Counted from the stretch's first letter, positions 1 to 6,655 are shown. The stretch: 8,789 bases of DNA from Alphaproteobacteria bacterium (GCA_005888425.1 VAZF01000195.1:1-8789); one strand, 5' to 3'. Notes: generated from the letters alone by a model not told the origin. Program-made: numbers and translations.

Positions 1-1352
1 TGCTGGCAGAACCCGATCTCGACCTCGCCAGCAAGACCTGGGCGCGGCTTGTTGATGGAACACCGCTCGTCACTGCCGAGAAGCGCGGCGAGGGCTGGGT
101 TGTGCTGGTGCACACAACGGCCAATGCCGAATGGTCGAATCTGGCGCTGTCGGGACTTTTCGTCGAGATGCTGCGGCGCGTGGTCGCGATGAGCCAGGGC
201 GTCACCGGAGTTGGGGAGGCGACGCTGTCGCCGCTCGAAACGCTCGACGGCTTCGGCCGGCTGCAGCATGCGCCGCCGACGGCACGCCCCATCTCGGCCA
301 AAGAAGTCGGGAGCACGATGGCATCGCCACGGCATCCTCCGGGTTTCTACGGCGTCGCCGATTCACGGCGCGCGCTGAACCTCTCGGACGGGATTACCGA
401 GCTGAAGCCGATCGTCGACTTGCCGGACGGCGTCGCCCGCGAGAGCTTCGCGAAGAGCGCCGAAATCGACATTCGCCCGCCCCTGCTCGTAGCGGCATTC
501 CTGTTGGCTCTGCTCGACTTGATCATCGCCTACGCCTTGCGCGGGCTGTTGCGTCGGCGGCCGATCGGTGTCGCTGCGGGATTGCTGCTGGCGTTAATGA
601 TTGCCGCCTCAACGGCGCATGCGGATGACAGTTTTGTCGTGAAGGCGACCTCGGAGTTGCGTCTCGCTTATATCCAGACCGGGAATCAGACCGTCGATAC
701 CGAGAGCCGCGCGGGGCTGGTCGGCCTCATCGATACGCTGAACCGGCGCACCGCCGTCGAGACGGCGGAGCCGCTTGCGGTTGATATCGAGCGCGACGAG
801 CTCATCTTCTTCCCGCTGCTCTATTGGCCGGTAACGGCACAGCAGCCGGCGCCCTCGCCGCGCGCCGCCGAGCGCATCAATCGCTATCTCGAAACCGGCG
901 GCACGATCCTGTTCGATACCCGCGATGCGGGCGAGGACACGCCCGGGCCGTTCGGCAACGCGGCGGCGTCGCAAACGCGGCTGCGCCAGCTCGTCGCCGG
1001 GGTCAAGATCCCGCCGCTGGTGCCGGTCCCGCCTGACCACGTGCTGACGAAATCCTTCTACCTGCTGCACGAGTTTCCCGGCCGCTGGAACACCGGCCAG
1101 GTCTGGGTCGAGCCGGTCGAAGACCGGGTCAATGATGGCGTTGCCAGCGTCATTGTCGGCAGTAATGACTGGGCCGGCGCCTGGGCCGTCGACGGCCAGG
1201 GCCGGCCGAGCTATGCCGTCGTGCCGGGCGGCGAGCCGCAGCGCGAGATGGCGCTGCGCTTTGGGGTCAATCTCGTCATGTACGTGCTGACCGGCAACTA
1301 CAAGACGGACCAGGTGCACGTACCGGCGATTCTCGAACGGCTCGGTCAATGA
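1..1352 (+). CDS. DUF4159 / BatA-like membrane protein (5' truncated)
   Basis: The reading frame is open from base 3 to the TGA at 1350-1352, so the window holds the last 449 residues of a larger protein; the GTG at 102 is only an internal codon. Visible parts, numbered from base 3: a soluble N-terminal stretch (about 1-155), two hydrophobic helices (about 161-183 and 189-207, the second ending in an S-T-A-H-A signal-peptidase-like motif), then a DUF4159 domain from about 215 to the end, opening with LRLAYIQTGN and containing a Rossmann-like 'RYLETGGTILFDTRD' strand-loop. Family knowledge: full-length homologues (usually about 900 residues) begin with a BatA-type double-transmembrane region and sit in MoxR ATPase-DUF58 operons; their exact role is not established. 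The fragment has no cysteine, which suits an extracytoplasmic domain. The family call is confident; the function is unknown. Confidence 0.85.
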   Translation, partial: LAEPDLDLASKTWARLVDGTPLVTAEKRGEGWVVLVHTTANAEWSNLALSGLFVEMLRRVVAMSQGVTGVGEATLSPLETLDGFGRLQHAPPTARPISAKEVGSTMASPRHPPGFYGVADSRRALNLSDGITELKPIVDLPDGVARESFAKSAEIDIRPPLLVAAFLLALLDLIIAYALRGLLRRRPIGVAAGLLLALMIAASTAHADDSFVVKATSELRLAYIQTGNQTVDTESRAGLVGLIDTLNRRTAVETAEPLAVDIERDELIFFPLLYWPVTAQQPAPSPRAAERINRYLETGGTILFDTRDAGEDTPGPFGNAAASQTRLRQLVAGVKIPPLVPVPPDHVLTKSFYLLHEFPGRWNTGQVWVEPVEDRVNDGVASVIVGSNDWAGAWAVDGQGRPSYAVVPGGEPQREMALRFGVNLVMYVLTGNYKTDQVHVPAILERLGQ

Positions 1353-1374
1353 GCGCGCCGGCGGATTCCAGGCC

Positions 1375-3498
1375 ATGATCGCGGCGTTCGGCGGCAATGC
1401 CTACACGATCGCGGCCGCGCCTTTGCTGGCGTGGTGGGTAATCGCTGCACTCGCCGCGACGGCAATACTGGTGCTGGCGGTTGGGCTGTGGCGACGTGCC
1501 GGCGGGGTGTGGTGGCGGACCGCGGCGGTAGCCATGCTGCTGGCGATCCTCATCAACCCCTCCCTCGTCGAGGAGAAGCGCTCGCCATTGCGCGATGTCG
1601 CCGTTGTGCTCGTCGATGAATCGCCGAGTCAGCAGATCGGTGATCGCAGCAAGGCGACCGAGGCCGCGCTCGCGGCCCTAACCGAGCGCCTCGGGCATGA
1701 GCGCGATCTCGATGTGCGCGTCATTCGCACCGGCAAGCCGCAGCCGGGCGCGGGCGATGATGGGACGCGACTCTTCACCGCGCTCGGCCACAGCATGTCC
1801 GACATCCCGCGCCAGCGTCTCGCGGGCGTCGTGATGCTGACCGACGGCCAGGTGCATGACGTTCCCACGGGCGATGCGGCGGTCGCTGCACAGGAACTTG
1901 GCGCGCCGTTGCACGTCCTGTTATCGGGGCATCCGGACGAAAGCGATCGCCGGCTTGTCGTCGCGCAGGCGTCGAGTTTTGGCCTCGTTGGCAAGGAACT
2001 GCCGCTCAGCATCCGGGTCGAAGACCTACCGGCCCCGCCGAAGGACGCGCAGGCCAGGCCGGAGGGCCAGGCGCGGGTCACCTGGCGCAAAGACGGCGGC
2101 GCGCCGCAATCCGCGATGGTGCCGATCGGTCGCGATGTGCCGCTATCGATCCCAATCGATCATGGCGGGCCCAATGTCCTCGAACTGGAGGTTGAGCCGG
2201 GGCCGCGCGAGCTGACCCTTGCCAACAACCGCGCCGCCGTGGTCGTCAACGGGGTGCGCGACCGGCTGCGCGTGCTGCTGGTGACCGGCGAGCCGCATGC
2301 CGGCGAGCGGGTGTGGCGCAACATCCTGAAATCCGATCCGTCGGTCGATCTCGTGCATTTCACGATCCTGCGTCCGCCGGAAAAACAGGACGGCACGCCC
2401 ATCCGCGAACTGTCGCTGATCGCCTTTCCGATCCGCGAGCTGTTCGACGTCAAGCTCGACGATTTCGACCTGATCATTTTCGACCGCTACAGCCGGCGCG
2501 GCATCATCCCGCAGGCGTATGTCGAGAATGTCGTGCGCTATGTGCGTAAAGGCGGCGCGTTCCTCGAAGCGGCGGGGCCGAGCTTCGGCACGCCGATGAG
2601 CCTCTACCGCACGCCATTGGGCGAAATCCTGCCGACCGAGCCGACCGGTAATGTTTACGAGGACGGCTTCAAGCCACAGCTGACCGACGCCGGCCGCCGT
2701 CATCCCGTGACAGAGGATCTGTCTGGCGCCGGAAAGCCGGGCGAGGCGCCGAGCTGGGGACGCTGGTTCCGCCAGGTCGAGGCGCGGGTTCATAACGGCA
2801 CTGCGGTGATGAGCGGCGAGCATGGCGACCCGCTGCTGGTTCTTGACCGGATCGGCAAGGGCAGGGTGGCGCAGCTTCTGTCCGATCAGATGTGGTTGTG
2901 GGCGCGCGGCTTCGAAGGCGGCGGGCCCCAAGCCGAGTTGTTGCGGCGGCTCGCCTACTGGCTGATGAAGGAGCCGGATCTCGAAGAGAACGATTTGCGG
3001 GCGGCTGTCGAGGGCGACCGCCTGATCGTCGCACGGCAATCCCTCGAGCCCGATGACCGCCCAATTACCGTGACCTTGCCGGACGGCACGACGCAGAGCC
3101 TTACGCTCTCGCCCGAGCATGGCGGCCGCAGCAGCGGCACATTGCCGATCTCGCAGATGGGCCTCTACCGCGCTAGCGATGGTACCCACACCGCACTCGC
3201 CGCCGCCGGTCCGCTGAATCCCATCGAGTTGGCTGACGTACGCACGACCCCGGAAAAGCTCGCGCCGCTCGTACAGGCGAGCGGTGGCGGCGTGTTCTGG
3301 GCCAGTGACGGCGCCGTCCCGGAAATCCGCCGCGTGTCGCCCGGGCGCGCCGCCTCCGGCCATGGCTGGATGGGGCTGCGCCAGAATGGCGATTATGTCG
3401 TGACCGGGTTCAGCGAGCTGCCGTTGATGCCGGGCTTCGCGGCCTTGCTGTTGACGGTCGGCCTGCTGATCGCGGCCTGGCGCCGCGAAGGCCGGTGA
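1375..3498 (+). CDS. Membrane protein with vWA-like and glutamine-amidotransferase-like domains
   Basis: 707 residues, starting at ATG 1375, 22 nt after the DUF4159 stop; no earlier in-frame start is visible and the Shine-Dalgarno (CCAGG) is weak. Two N-terminal hydrophobic segments (about 12-35 and 45-62) are followed by a degenerate vWA-like domain with D81-E-S-P-S85 in place of DxSxS and a T-D157-G motif. A class I glutamine-amidotransferase-like (GATase1-like) fold runs from about 299 (RVLLVTGEP) to about 510, with 'RKGGAFLEAAGPSFG' where the nucleophile elbow would be. A C-terminal helix at about 683-703 ends in Arg-rich WRREGR. Homologues are often labelled glutamine amidotransferase, but this protein has no cysteine at all, so it cannot carry a Cys nucleophile. 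More likely it is a membrane-anchored binding or structural partner of the preceding DUF4159 protein. Co-transcription with that gene is inferred from spacing. Confidence 0.85.
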   Translation: MIAAFGGNAYTIAAAPLLAWWVIAALAATAILVLAVGLWRRAGGVWWRTAAVAMLLAILINPSLVEEKRSPLRDVAVVLVDESPSQQIGDRSKATEAALAALTERLGHERDLDVRVIRTGKPQPGAGDDGTRLFTALGHSMSDIPRQRLAGVVMLTDGQVHDVPTGDAAVAAQELGAPLHVLLSGHPDESDRRLVVAQASSFGLVGKELPLSIRVEDLPAPPKDAQARPEGQARVTWRKDGGAPQSAMVPIGRDVPLSIPIDHGGPNVLELEVEPGPRELTLANNRAAVVVNGVRDRLRVLLVTGEPHAGERVWRNILKSDPSVDLVHFTILRPPEKQDGTPIRELSLIAFPIRELFDVKLDDFDLIIFDRYSRRGIIPQAYVENVVRYVRKGGAFLEAAGPSFGTPMSLYRTPLGEILPTEPTGNVYEDGFKPQLTDAGRRHPVTEDLSGAGKPGEAPSWGRWFRQVEARVHNGTAVMSGEHGDPLLVLDRIGKGRVAQLLSDQMWLWARGFEGGGPQAELLRRLAYWLMKEPDLEENDLRAAVEGDRLIVARQSLEPDDRPITVTLPDGTTQSLTLSPEHGGRSSGTLPISQMGLYRASDGTHTALAAAGPLNPIELADVRTTPEKLAPLVQASGGGVFWASDGAVPEIRRVSPGRAASGHGWMGLRQNGDYVVTGFSELPLMPGFAALLLTVGLLIAAWRREGR

Positions 3499-3509
3499 GC
3501 CGAGAGAAC

Positions 3510-3531
3510 CCCTCCCCGCCGCGCGGGAGGG
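3510..3531 (+). promoter_or_regulatory. Hairpin enclosing the psd Shine-Dalgarno
   Basis: CCCTCCC (3510-3516) and GGGAGGG (3525-3531) form a perfect 7-bp GC stem with an 8-nt loop. The 3' arm is also the best Shine-Dalgarno sequence for psd, 7 nt before the TTG at 3539. No U-tract follows the stem (CCTTTAG), so it is a poor intrinsic terminator. It may lower psd translation unless opened by ribosomes finishing the upstream gene at 3498, or it may be a small dispersed GC palindrome. Its effect is inferred. Confidence 0.45.
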
Positions 3532-3538
3532 CCTTTAG

Positions 3539-4234
3539 TTGGCGCTGATGCTCCGGCAGGTCTTCGCGCCGATCCACCCAGACGGCTGGAAATTCATCGG
3601 GATCGCGGCGGTCTTCATGCTGATCCTGTTTGTCATTTGGGCGCCGCTCGGCTGGATCGCGCTGATCCTCACGTTGTGGCTCGTGTATTTCTTCCGTGAT
3701 CCCTGGCGGGTGACGCCGGCCCGCCCCGGGCTGATCGTCAGCCCGGCGGATGGCATCGTCGTCTCGCTCGGGCCAGCATCGCCGCCACCGGAGCTCGAGA
3801 TGGGCGCCGAACCGCTGCCGCGGATCGGCATCTTCCTTAACCTGTTTGATGTGCATGTCGCCCGCTCGCCGATCGGCGGCAAGCTCGGGGCGCGGCGCTA
3901 CACGAAGGGCCGCTTTATCAACGCGAGCCTCGACAAGGCGAGCGACGACAATGAGCGGCTGGCGCTCCGCATCCTGCCCGAAGACGGGCCCGCAATAGCC
4001 TGTGTGCTGATCGCCGGGCTCGTGGCGCGCCGCATTGTGTGCAGCCCCTATGAAGGCCAGACGCTGACGGTTGGCGAGCGTATCGGCATTATCCGCTTCG
4101 GCTCTCGGGTCGACGTCTACTGCCCGCCGCCCTATGTCCCACTAGTGGCGTTGGGACAGCGCATGGTCGGCGGCGAGACGGTTCTTGCCGACCGGCTTGC
4201 CGTGGCGCCTGCAATTGGCGGGTTTGCCCACTGA
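3539..4234 (+). CDS. psd: Phosphatidylserine decarboxylase proenzyme
   Basis: Decarboxylates phosphatidylserine to phosphatidylethanolamine at the inner membrane. 231 residues, the size of the short alphaproteobacterial type. Hydrophobic segments at about 20-52 form the membrane anchor, followed by FFRDP. The proenzyme self-cleaves between Gly188 and Ser189 in the I-R-F-G-S-R-V-D-V-Y motif; Ser189 would become the pyruvoyl group at the start of the small alpha chain. Asp71 (S-P-A-D-G) and His106 (F-D-V-H-V) match the Asp and His of the Asp-His-Ser autocleavage triad known for the family. The residue after HV is Ala108, where many relatives have Asn (HVNRSP). The TTG start is chosen because GGGAGGG lies 7 nt upstream; the ATG at 3548 would be 16 nt from it. 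pssA, the enzyme supplying the substrate, follows after 76 nt. Confidence 0.93.
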   Translation: MALMLRQVFAPIHPDGWKFIGIAAVFMLILFVIWAPLGWIALILTLWLVYFFRDPWRVTPARPGLIVSPADGIVVSLGPASPPPELEMGAEPLPRIGIFLNLFDVHVARSPIGGKLGARRYTKGRFINASLDKASDDNERLALRILPEDGPAIACVLIAGLVARRIVCSPYEGQTLTVGERIGIIRFGSRVDVYCPPPYVPLVALGQRMVGGETVLADRLAVAPAIGGFAH

Positions 4235-4243
4235 CCGGGGTCG

Positions 4244-4264
4244 CGCCCCCCGCTGGGCGGTTTT
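4244..4264 (+). terminator. Possible weak intrinsic terminator between psd and pssA
   Basis: CGCCC (4244-4248) can pair with GGGCG (4255-4259) around a 6-nt loop, followed by G and TTTT (4261-4264). A shorter alternative is CCGC/GCGG (4250-4253 with 4257-4260) directly before the T-run. The stem is short and the T-run only four long, so it would be leaky at best. psd and pssA may still be read as one transcript. Confidence 0.25.
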
Positions 4265-4297
4265 CGTGTATGATCCACGCCTTGGACCGCGTGCAAT

Positions 4298-4303
4298 AAG
4301 GAG
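4298..4303 (+). promoter_or_regulatory. Ribosome binding site deciding the pssA start
   Basis: AAGGAG, a near-consensus Shine-Dalgarno, lies 7 nt before TTG 4311 and 13 nt before ATG 4317. The shorter spacing favours the TTG. The same frame is open further upstream to 4185, but those codons overlap psd and have no comparable site. Confidence 0.7.
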
Positions 4304-4310
4304 AACTTTT

Positions 4311-5195
4311 TTGGCGATGCGACCGCGCAGGGTGCGAGTGCGGCGGCCGCGCATGCGGGTACGGCGCCTATCCGGCTTCTCCGTCAACCGCCTCATCCCG
4401 AATGTGCTGACATTGCTGGCGCTATGCGCCGGCATGACGGCGATCCGCTTTGCCGTCAGCGAGAACTTCGAGGCGGCCTGCTACGCGATCATTGTCGCCG
4501 GCGTATTTGACGGGCTCGATGGCCGGATGGCGCGGCTATTGAAGTCGACATCGCGCTTTGGCGCCGAGCTCGACAGCCTGGCGGACTTCATCAGCTTTGG
4601 GGTGGCGCCGGCGCTGGTCCTGTATCTGTGGACCATGTCGGCATTGCACAGCATCGGCTGGGCGATCATATTGTTTTTCGCGATCTGCTGCGCGTTGCGT
4701 CTCGCGCGCTTCAACACCGAGATCGCCGCCGAGCCGCAACCCTATGCCGCCGGCTTCTTCAGCGGCGTGCCGGCGCCGGGCGGCGCCGGGCTGTCACTGG
4801 TTCCGATGTTCATCAGCTTCGAATGGGGCGACTGGATCGCGCGCTCGCCCTATCTGAACGCAGTATGGCTGAGCGGCATCGCGCTGTTGATGATTAGCCG
4901 TGTGCCGACGGTGTCACTGAAACCGATACGCATTCCGCATGATCTCGTGCTGCCGACCTTGCTCGGCGTTGGTGTGTTCGCGGGGTTGTTCACGACGGCG
5001 CCGTGGCCGACGCTGACCTTTATCGGCGCGGTCTATGTCGGGTCGATCCCGCTAACGGTACGCGCCTATTATCGGCTGCGCCGCGCCGCCGAGGCACGCA
5101 AGGCAGAGGCCGCCGAGCCGGCCGCGGTGCCGGTCACGCCACCCCCTGCCATACCGAAGTCCGGCCACGAGCCGGCAAATGAATGGCGGCACTGA
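4311..5195 (+). CDS. pssA: CDP-diacylglycerol-serine O-phosphatidyltransferase
   Basis: Integral membrane enzyme that transfers phosphatidyl from CDP-diacylglycerol to serine, giving phosphatidylserine, which Psd then decarboxylates. About 294 residues from TTG 4311 (292 from ATG 4317). The complete CDP-alcohol phosphotransferase signature D-G-x2-A-R-x8-G-x3-D-x3-D is present: D70-G71, A74-R75, G84, D88, D92; these residues bind metal and CDP in the family. Several hydrophobic segments follow (for example about 110-130, 178-198, 229-245, 249-265), as expected for a polytopic type II PssA. The N-terminus is unusual: ten arginines between residues 4 and 19, encoded by an imperfect tandem duplication. 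The C-terminal tail (from about 262) is Ala/Pro/Glu-rich and probably cytoplasmic and disordered. The cupin gene begins 9 nt after the stop, suggesting one transcript. Confidence 0.93.
   Translation: MAMRPRRVRVRRPRMRVRRLSGFSVNRLIPNVLTLLALCAGMTAIRFAVSENFEAACYAIIVAGVFDGLDGRMARLLKSTSRFGAELDSLADFISFGVAPALVLYLWTMSALHSIGWAIILFFAICCALRLARFNTEIAAEPQPYAAGFFSGVPAPGGAGLSLVPMFISFEWGDWIARSPYLNAVWLSGIALLMISRVPTVSLKPIRIPHDLVLPTLLGVGVFAGLFTTAPWPTLTFIGAVYVGSIPLTVRAYYRLRRAAEARKAEAAEPAAVPVTPPPAIPKSGHEPANEWRH
4320..4364 (+). repeat. Imperfect tandem duplication in the pssA 5' end
   Basis: A 24-nt unit (4320-4343) is followed directly by a 21-nt unit (4344-4364). The first 10 bases match at 9 positions (CGACCGCGCA / CGGCCGCGCA) and the last 11 at 9 positions (TGCGAGTGCGG / TGCGGGTACGG); the first copy has three extra bases, GGG. 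The duplication encodes RPRRVRVR then RPRMRVR, keeping frame. Confidence 0.6.
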
Positions 5196-5204
5196 GGACG
5201 AGCC

Positions 5205-5612
5205 ATGCATGCCTTCAATCTGAAAAGCGAAGAGAAGTTCGACCCGAAGAAGCATGTCGAGCGCGTACTCGGCCGGGTCGCCGAGGGCGATGTGACGGTT
5301 GCTTGCTGGGAGCCGGGTCAGACCAGCCCCTACCATTGCCACCCGCACGCGACGGAGATCTATTTCTGTTTCGAGGGCGGCGGCACAATGCGCACGCTCG
5401 ACGAAACCGTGACCGTTGTGCCGGGATCTTTTGTCGTGCATCCGCCCGGCGAATTGCATGAATGGATCACCGGACCGGAGCGCACGCTGTTGTTCCGGGT
5501 GCGCTATGGCGGCGACATGAGCGGGCGCACGAAGGAATGGCCGAGCAATCCGGATTGGCGGCCGCGCCCAGAAGACGTCGATTACTTCGCACGCGCTAGA
5601 GGTTCATCATGA
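5205..5612 (+). CDS. Single-domain cupin protein
   Basis: 135 residues, starting at ATG 5205. The Shine-Dalgarno GAGGA (5194-5198) overlaps the pssA stop and is 6 nt from the start. Cupin motif 1, G-x5-H-x-H-x4-E-x6-G, is complete: G38, H44, H46, E51, G58. Motif 2, G-x5-P-x-G-x2-H-x3-N, is present as G74, P80, G82, H85, with Thr in place of the last Asn. The three histidines and one glutamate would hold one divalent metal. The pocket region also has C45 and C55. The C-terminus (W-P-S-N-P-D-W-R-P-R-P-E-D-V-D-Y-F) is short and has no second domain. Small cupins can be dioxygenases, isomerases, lyases or sensors; the sequence does not decide. The stop overlaps the ATG of the next gene (ATGA), so it probably works with the selenoprotein downstream. 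Confidence 0.88.
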   Translation: MHAFNLKSEEKFDPKKHVERVLGRVAEGDVTVACWEPGQTSPYHCHPHATEIYFCFEGGGTMRTLDETVTVVPGSFVVHPPGELHEWITGPERTLLFRVRYGGDMSGRTKEWPSNPDWRPRPEDVDYFARARGSS

Positions 5613-6550
5613 GCGGGTCTGAGCACGGCTTCGGCTTCGCACCGGAGCACGATCAGCCGATCCCCTATCTGCAGCGCATCCGCGACTATTATCAGGCGCT
5701 CGGCTATGGCGCGCCGTATCGCTGGGCGCATTATGCCGAGGTGCCGTTTGCGCCACTCGAAAGGCCGCTGGGCGAATGCCGCATCGGCCTCGTGACGACG
5801 GCGGCGCCGTATCAACCCGGGAAGGACGAGCAGGGTCCAGGTGCGGCCTACAATGCCGCAACCAAGTTCTACACCGTCTATTCGGGGAACAGTGCTGCGC
5901 ATCACGATTTGCGCATCGCGCATGTCGGCTACGATCGCACCCATACGACGGCCGAGGACAGCAACACTTGGTTCCCGCTGAGAGAATTGCGGCGCGCAGG
6001 TGCGGCGGGGCGGATCGCCGAGGTGACGCCGCGCTTTCATGGCGCACCGACCAACCGCAGCCACCGGGTGACACTCGAACAGGATTGCCCGGAGCTGTTG
6101 GCGCGACTTCGTGAAGACAAAGCGGACGCCGCTGTTCTTGTCGCGGTTTGACCGGTGTGTCACCAGACCGTGAGTCTGGCCGCCCGTCACCTCGAAGCAA
6201 ACGGCATCCCGACGGTTATCATGGGTTGCGCCAAGGACATCGTCGAATATGTCGGCGTGCCGCGGTTTCTGTTCAGCGATTTCCCGCTCGGCAATCCGGC
6301 CGGCCGGCCAAACGATCCGGAGTCGCAAGCCTTTACGCTGGAGCTGGCGTTGCGGGTTCTCGAAACCGCCCCCGGACCGCGCACGACGGTGCAGTCTCCC
6401 TTGCGTTGGAGCGACAATCCCGATTGGAAGCTCGACTATTCGAATATTGCCCGCTTGTCATCCGAGGAGATCGCGCGCCGCCGCGCCGAGTTCGATCACG
6501 GCAAGGAAATCGCCAAATCGGTCCGCGACAAAACGGAAGCGGCGGAGTAG
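5609..6550 (+). CDS. GrdB-like selenoprotein (glycine/sarcosine/betaine reductase selenoprotein B family), Sec at TGA 6149-6151
   Basis: One frame runs from ATG 5609 to TAG 6548-6550 with a single in-frame TGA at codon 181, giving 313 residues if TGA is read as selenocysteine. Both sides belong to the same family: before it, V-G-Y108-D-R-T-H-T-T-A-E-D-S-N-T-W-F-P-L; after it, C-H-Q-T-V-S-L-A-A-R and then F-S-D-F-P-L-G-N-P-A-G-R-P. The TGA sits at the redox site, giving U181-P-V-C184, a UxxC motif. A SECIS-like hairpin follows 11 nt later. A conventional gene caller would report a 180-residue protein and a separate 131-residue one from GTG 6155, which has no Shine-Dalgarno. The start overlaps the cupin stop (ATGA) with TAGAGG 6 nt upstream, so translation is probably coupled. 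In clostridial Stickland reductases GrdB binds the amino-acid substrate, but no GrdA, GrdE, GrdC or GrdD gene is here, so the substrate is unknown. Alternatives are a recent nonsense mutation or a sequencing error; the hairpin argues against both. Confidence 0.88.
6154..6191 (+). promoter_or_regulatory. Bacterial SECIS element candidate
   Basis: CCAGAC (6163-6168) pairs perfectly with GTCTGG (6174-6179) around the 5-nt loop CGTGA (6169-6173). This 17-nt upper stem-loop begins 11 nt after the TGA, which matches the spacing and size known for the minimal E. coli fdhF element. The loop has G at its second position followed by U, the GU feature SelB reads. GGTG (6154-6157) can pair with CACC (6188-6191) as a lower stem, making 38 nt in all. 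The bulged U of the E. coli fdhF upper stem is absent. The Ser codon AGT in the 3' arm is an uncommon choice in this GC-rich gene and is needed for the stem. Confidence 0.8.
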
Positions 6551-6559
6551 CCCACCATT

Positions 6560-6646
6560 GTCATTGCGAGCGCAGCGAAGCAATCTCGCGCCAGATTTTA
6601 TCTGATCGACGAGATTGCTTCGTCACCTTCGGTTGCTCGCAATGAC
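6560..6646. repeat. Palindromic intergenic repeat (REP/MITE-like)
   Basis: Left arm GTCATTGCGAGC (6560-6571) is the exact reverse complement of GCTCGCAATGAC (6635-6646). Inside it, CGAAGCAATCTCG (6576-6588) is the exact reverse complement of CGAGATTGCTTCG (6610-6622). The spacers between the paired blocks are unequal (4 versus 12 nt), and the centre carries a small CAGAT-TTT-ATCTG hairpin (6592-6604). It has no coding capacity. From memory, elements with these ends are dispersed in many copies in alphaproteobacterial intergenic regions; the copy number in this genome cannot be seen here. It fills most of the 105-nt gap between the selenoprotein stop and the CoA-transferase start, and its transcript would form a long hairpin that could attenuate read-through in either direction. 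Confidence 0.85.
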
Positions 6647-6655
6647 GGACTTGTG

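Noticed and set aside
609..1397. 262-residue open frame on the minus strand
   Set aside because: Antisense to the DUF4159 gene with low-complexity Arg/Asp composition; the sense frame has a recognisable domain.
2143..3363. 406-residue open frame on the minus strand
   Set aside because: It is fully antisense to the 707-residue membrane protein gene, its product resembles no family I know and is rich in Arg/Ala/His; a GC-driven shadow.
3510..3538. Intrinsic terminator after the 707-residue membrane protein gene
   Set aside because: The stem is strong but is followed by CCTTTAG, not a T-run; it fits better as a hairpin over the psd ribosome site.
4269..4274. TATGAT as a -10 promoter box for pssA
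   Set aside because: Close to the consensus, but no -35 lies at 16-18 bp (the place holds a C-run) and the TG is not at extended -10 spacing; a chance match cannot be excluded.
5582..6328. 248-residue open frame on the minus strand crossing the TGA region
   Set aside because: It would avoid the TGA problem, but its product has no recognisable motif, while the sense strand has family motifs on both sides of the TGA.
6155..6550. Independent 131-residue gene starting at GTG 6155
   Set aside because: It has no Shine-Dalgarno, shares the frame of the upstream gene, and begins inside the conserved U-P-V-C-H-Q block; it is the C-terminal half of the selenoprotein.
6148..6645. 165-residue plus-strand frame running into the palindromic repeat
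   Set aside because: It overlaps the C-terminal half of the selenoprotein in another frame and its end is coded by repeat sequence; a shadow.
6560..6646. CRISPR repeat or attachment site
   Set aside because: There is one palindromic unit only, with no regularly spaced copies and no integrase nearby.
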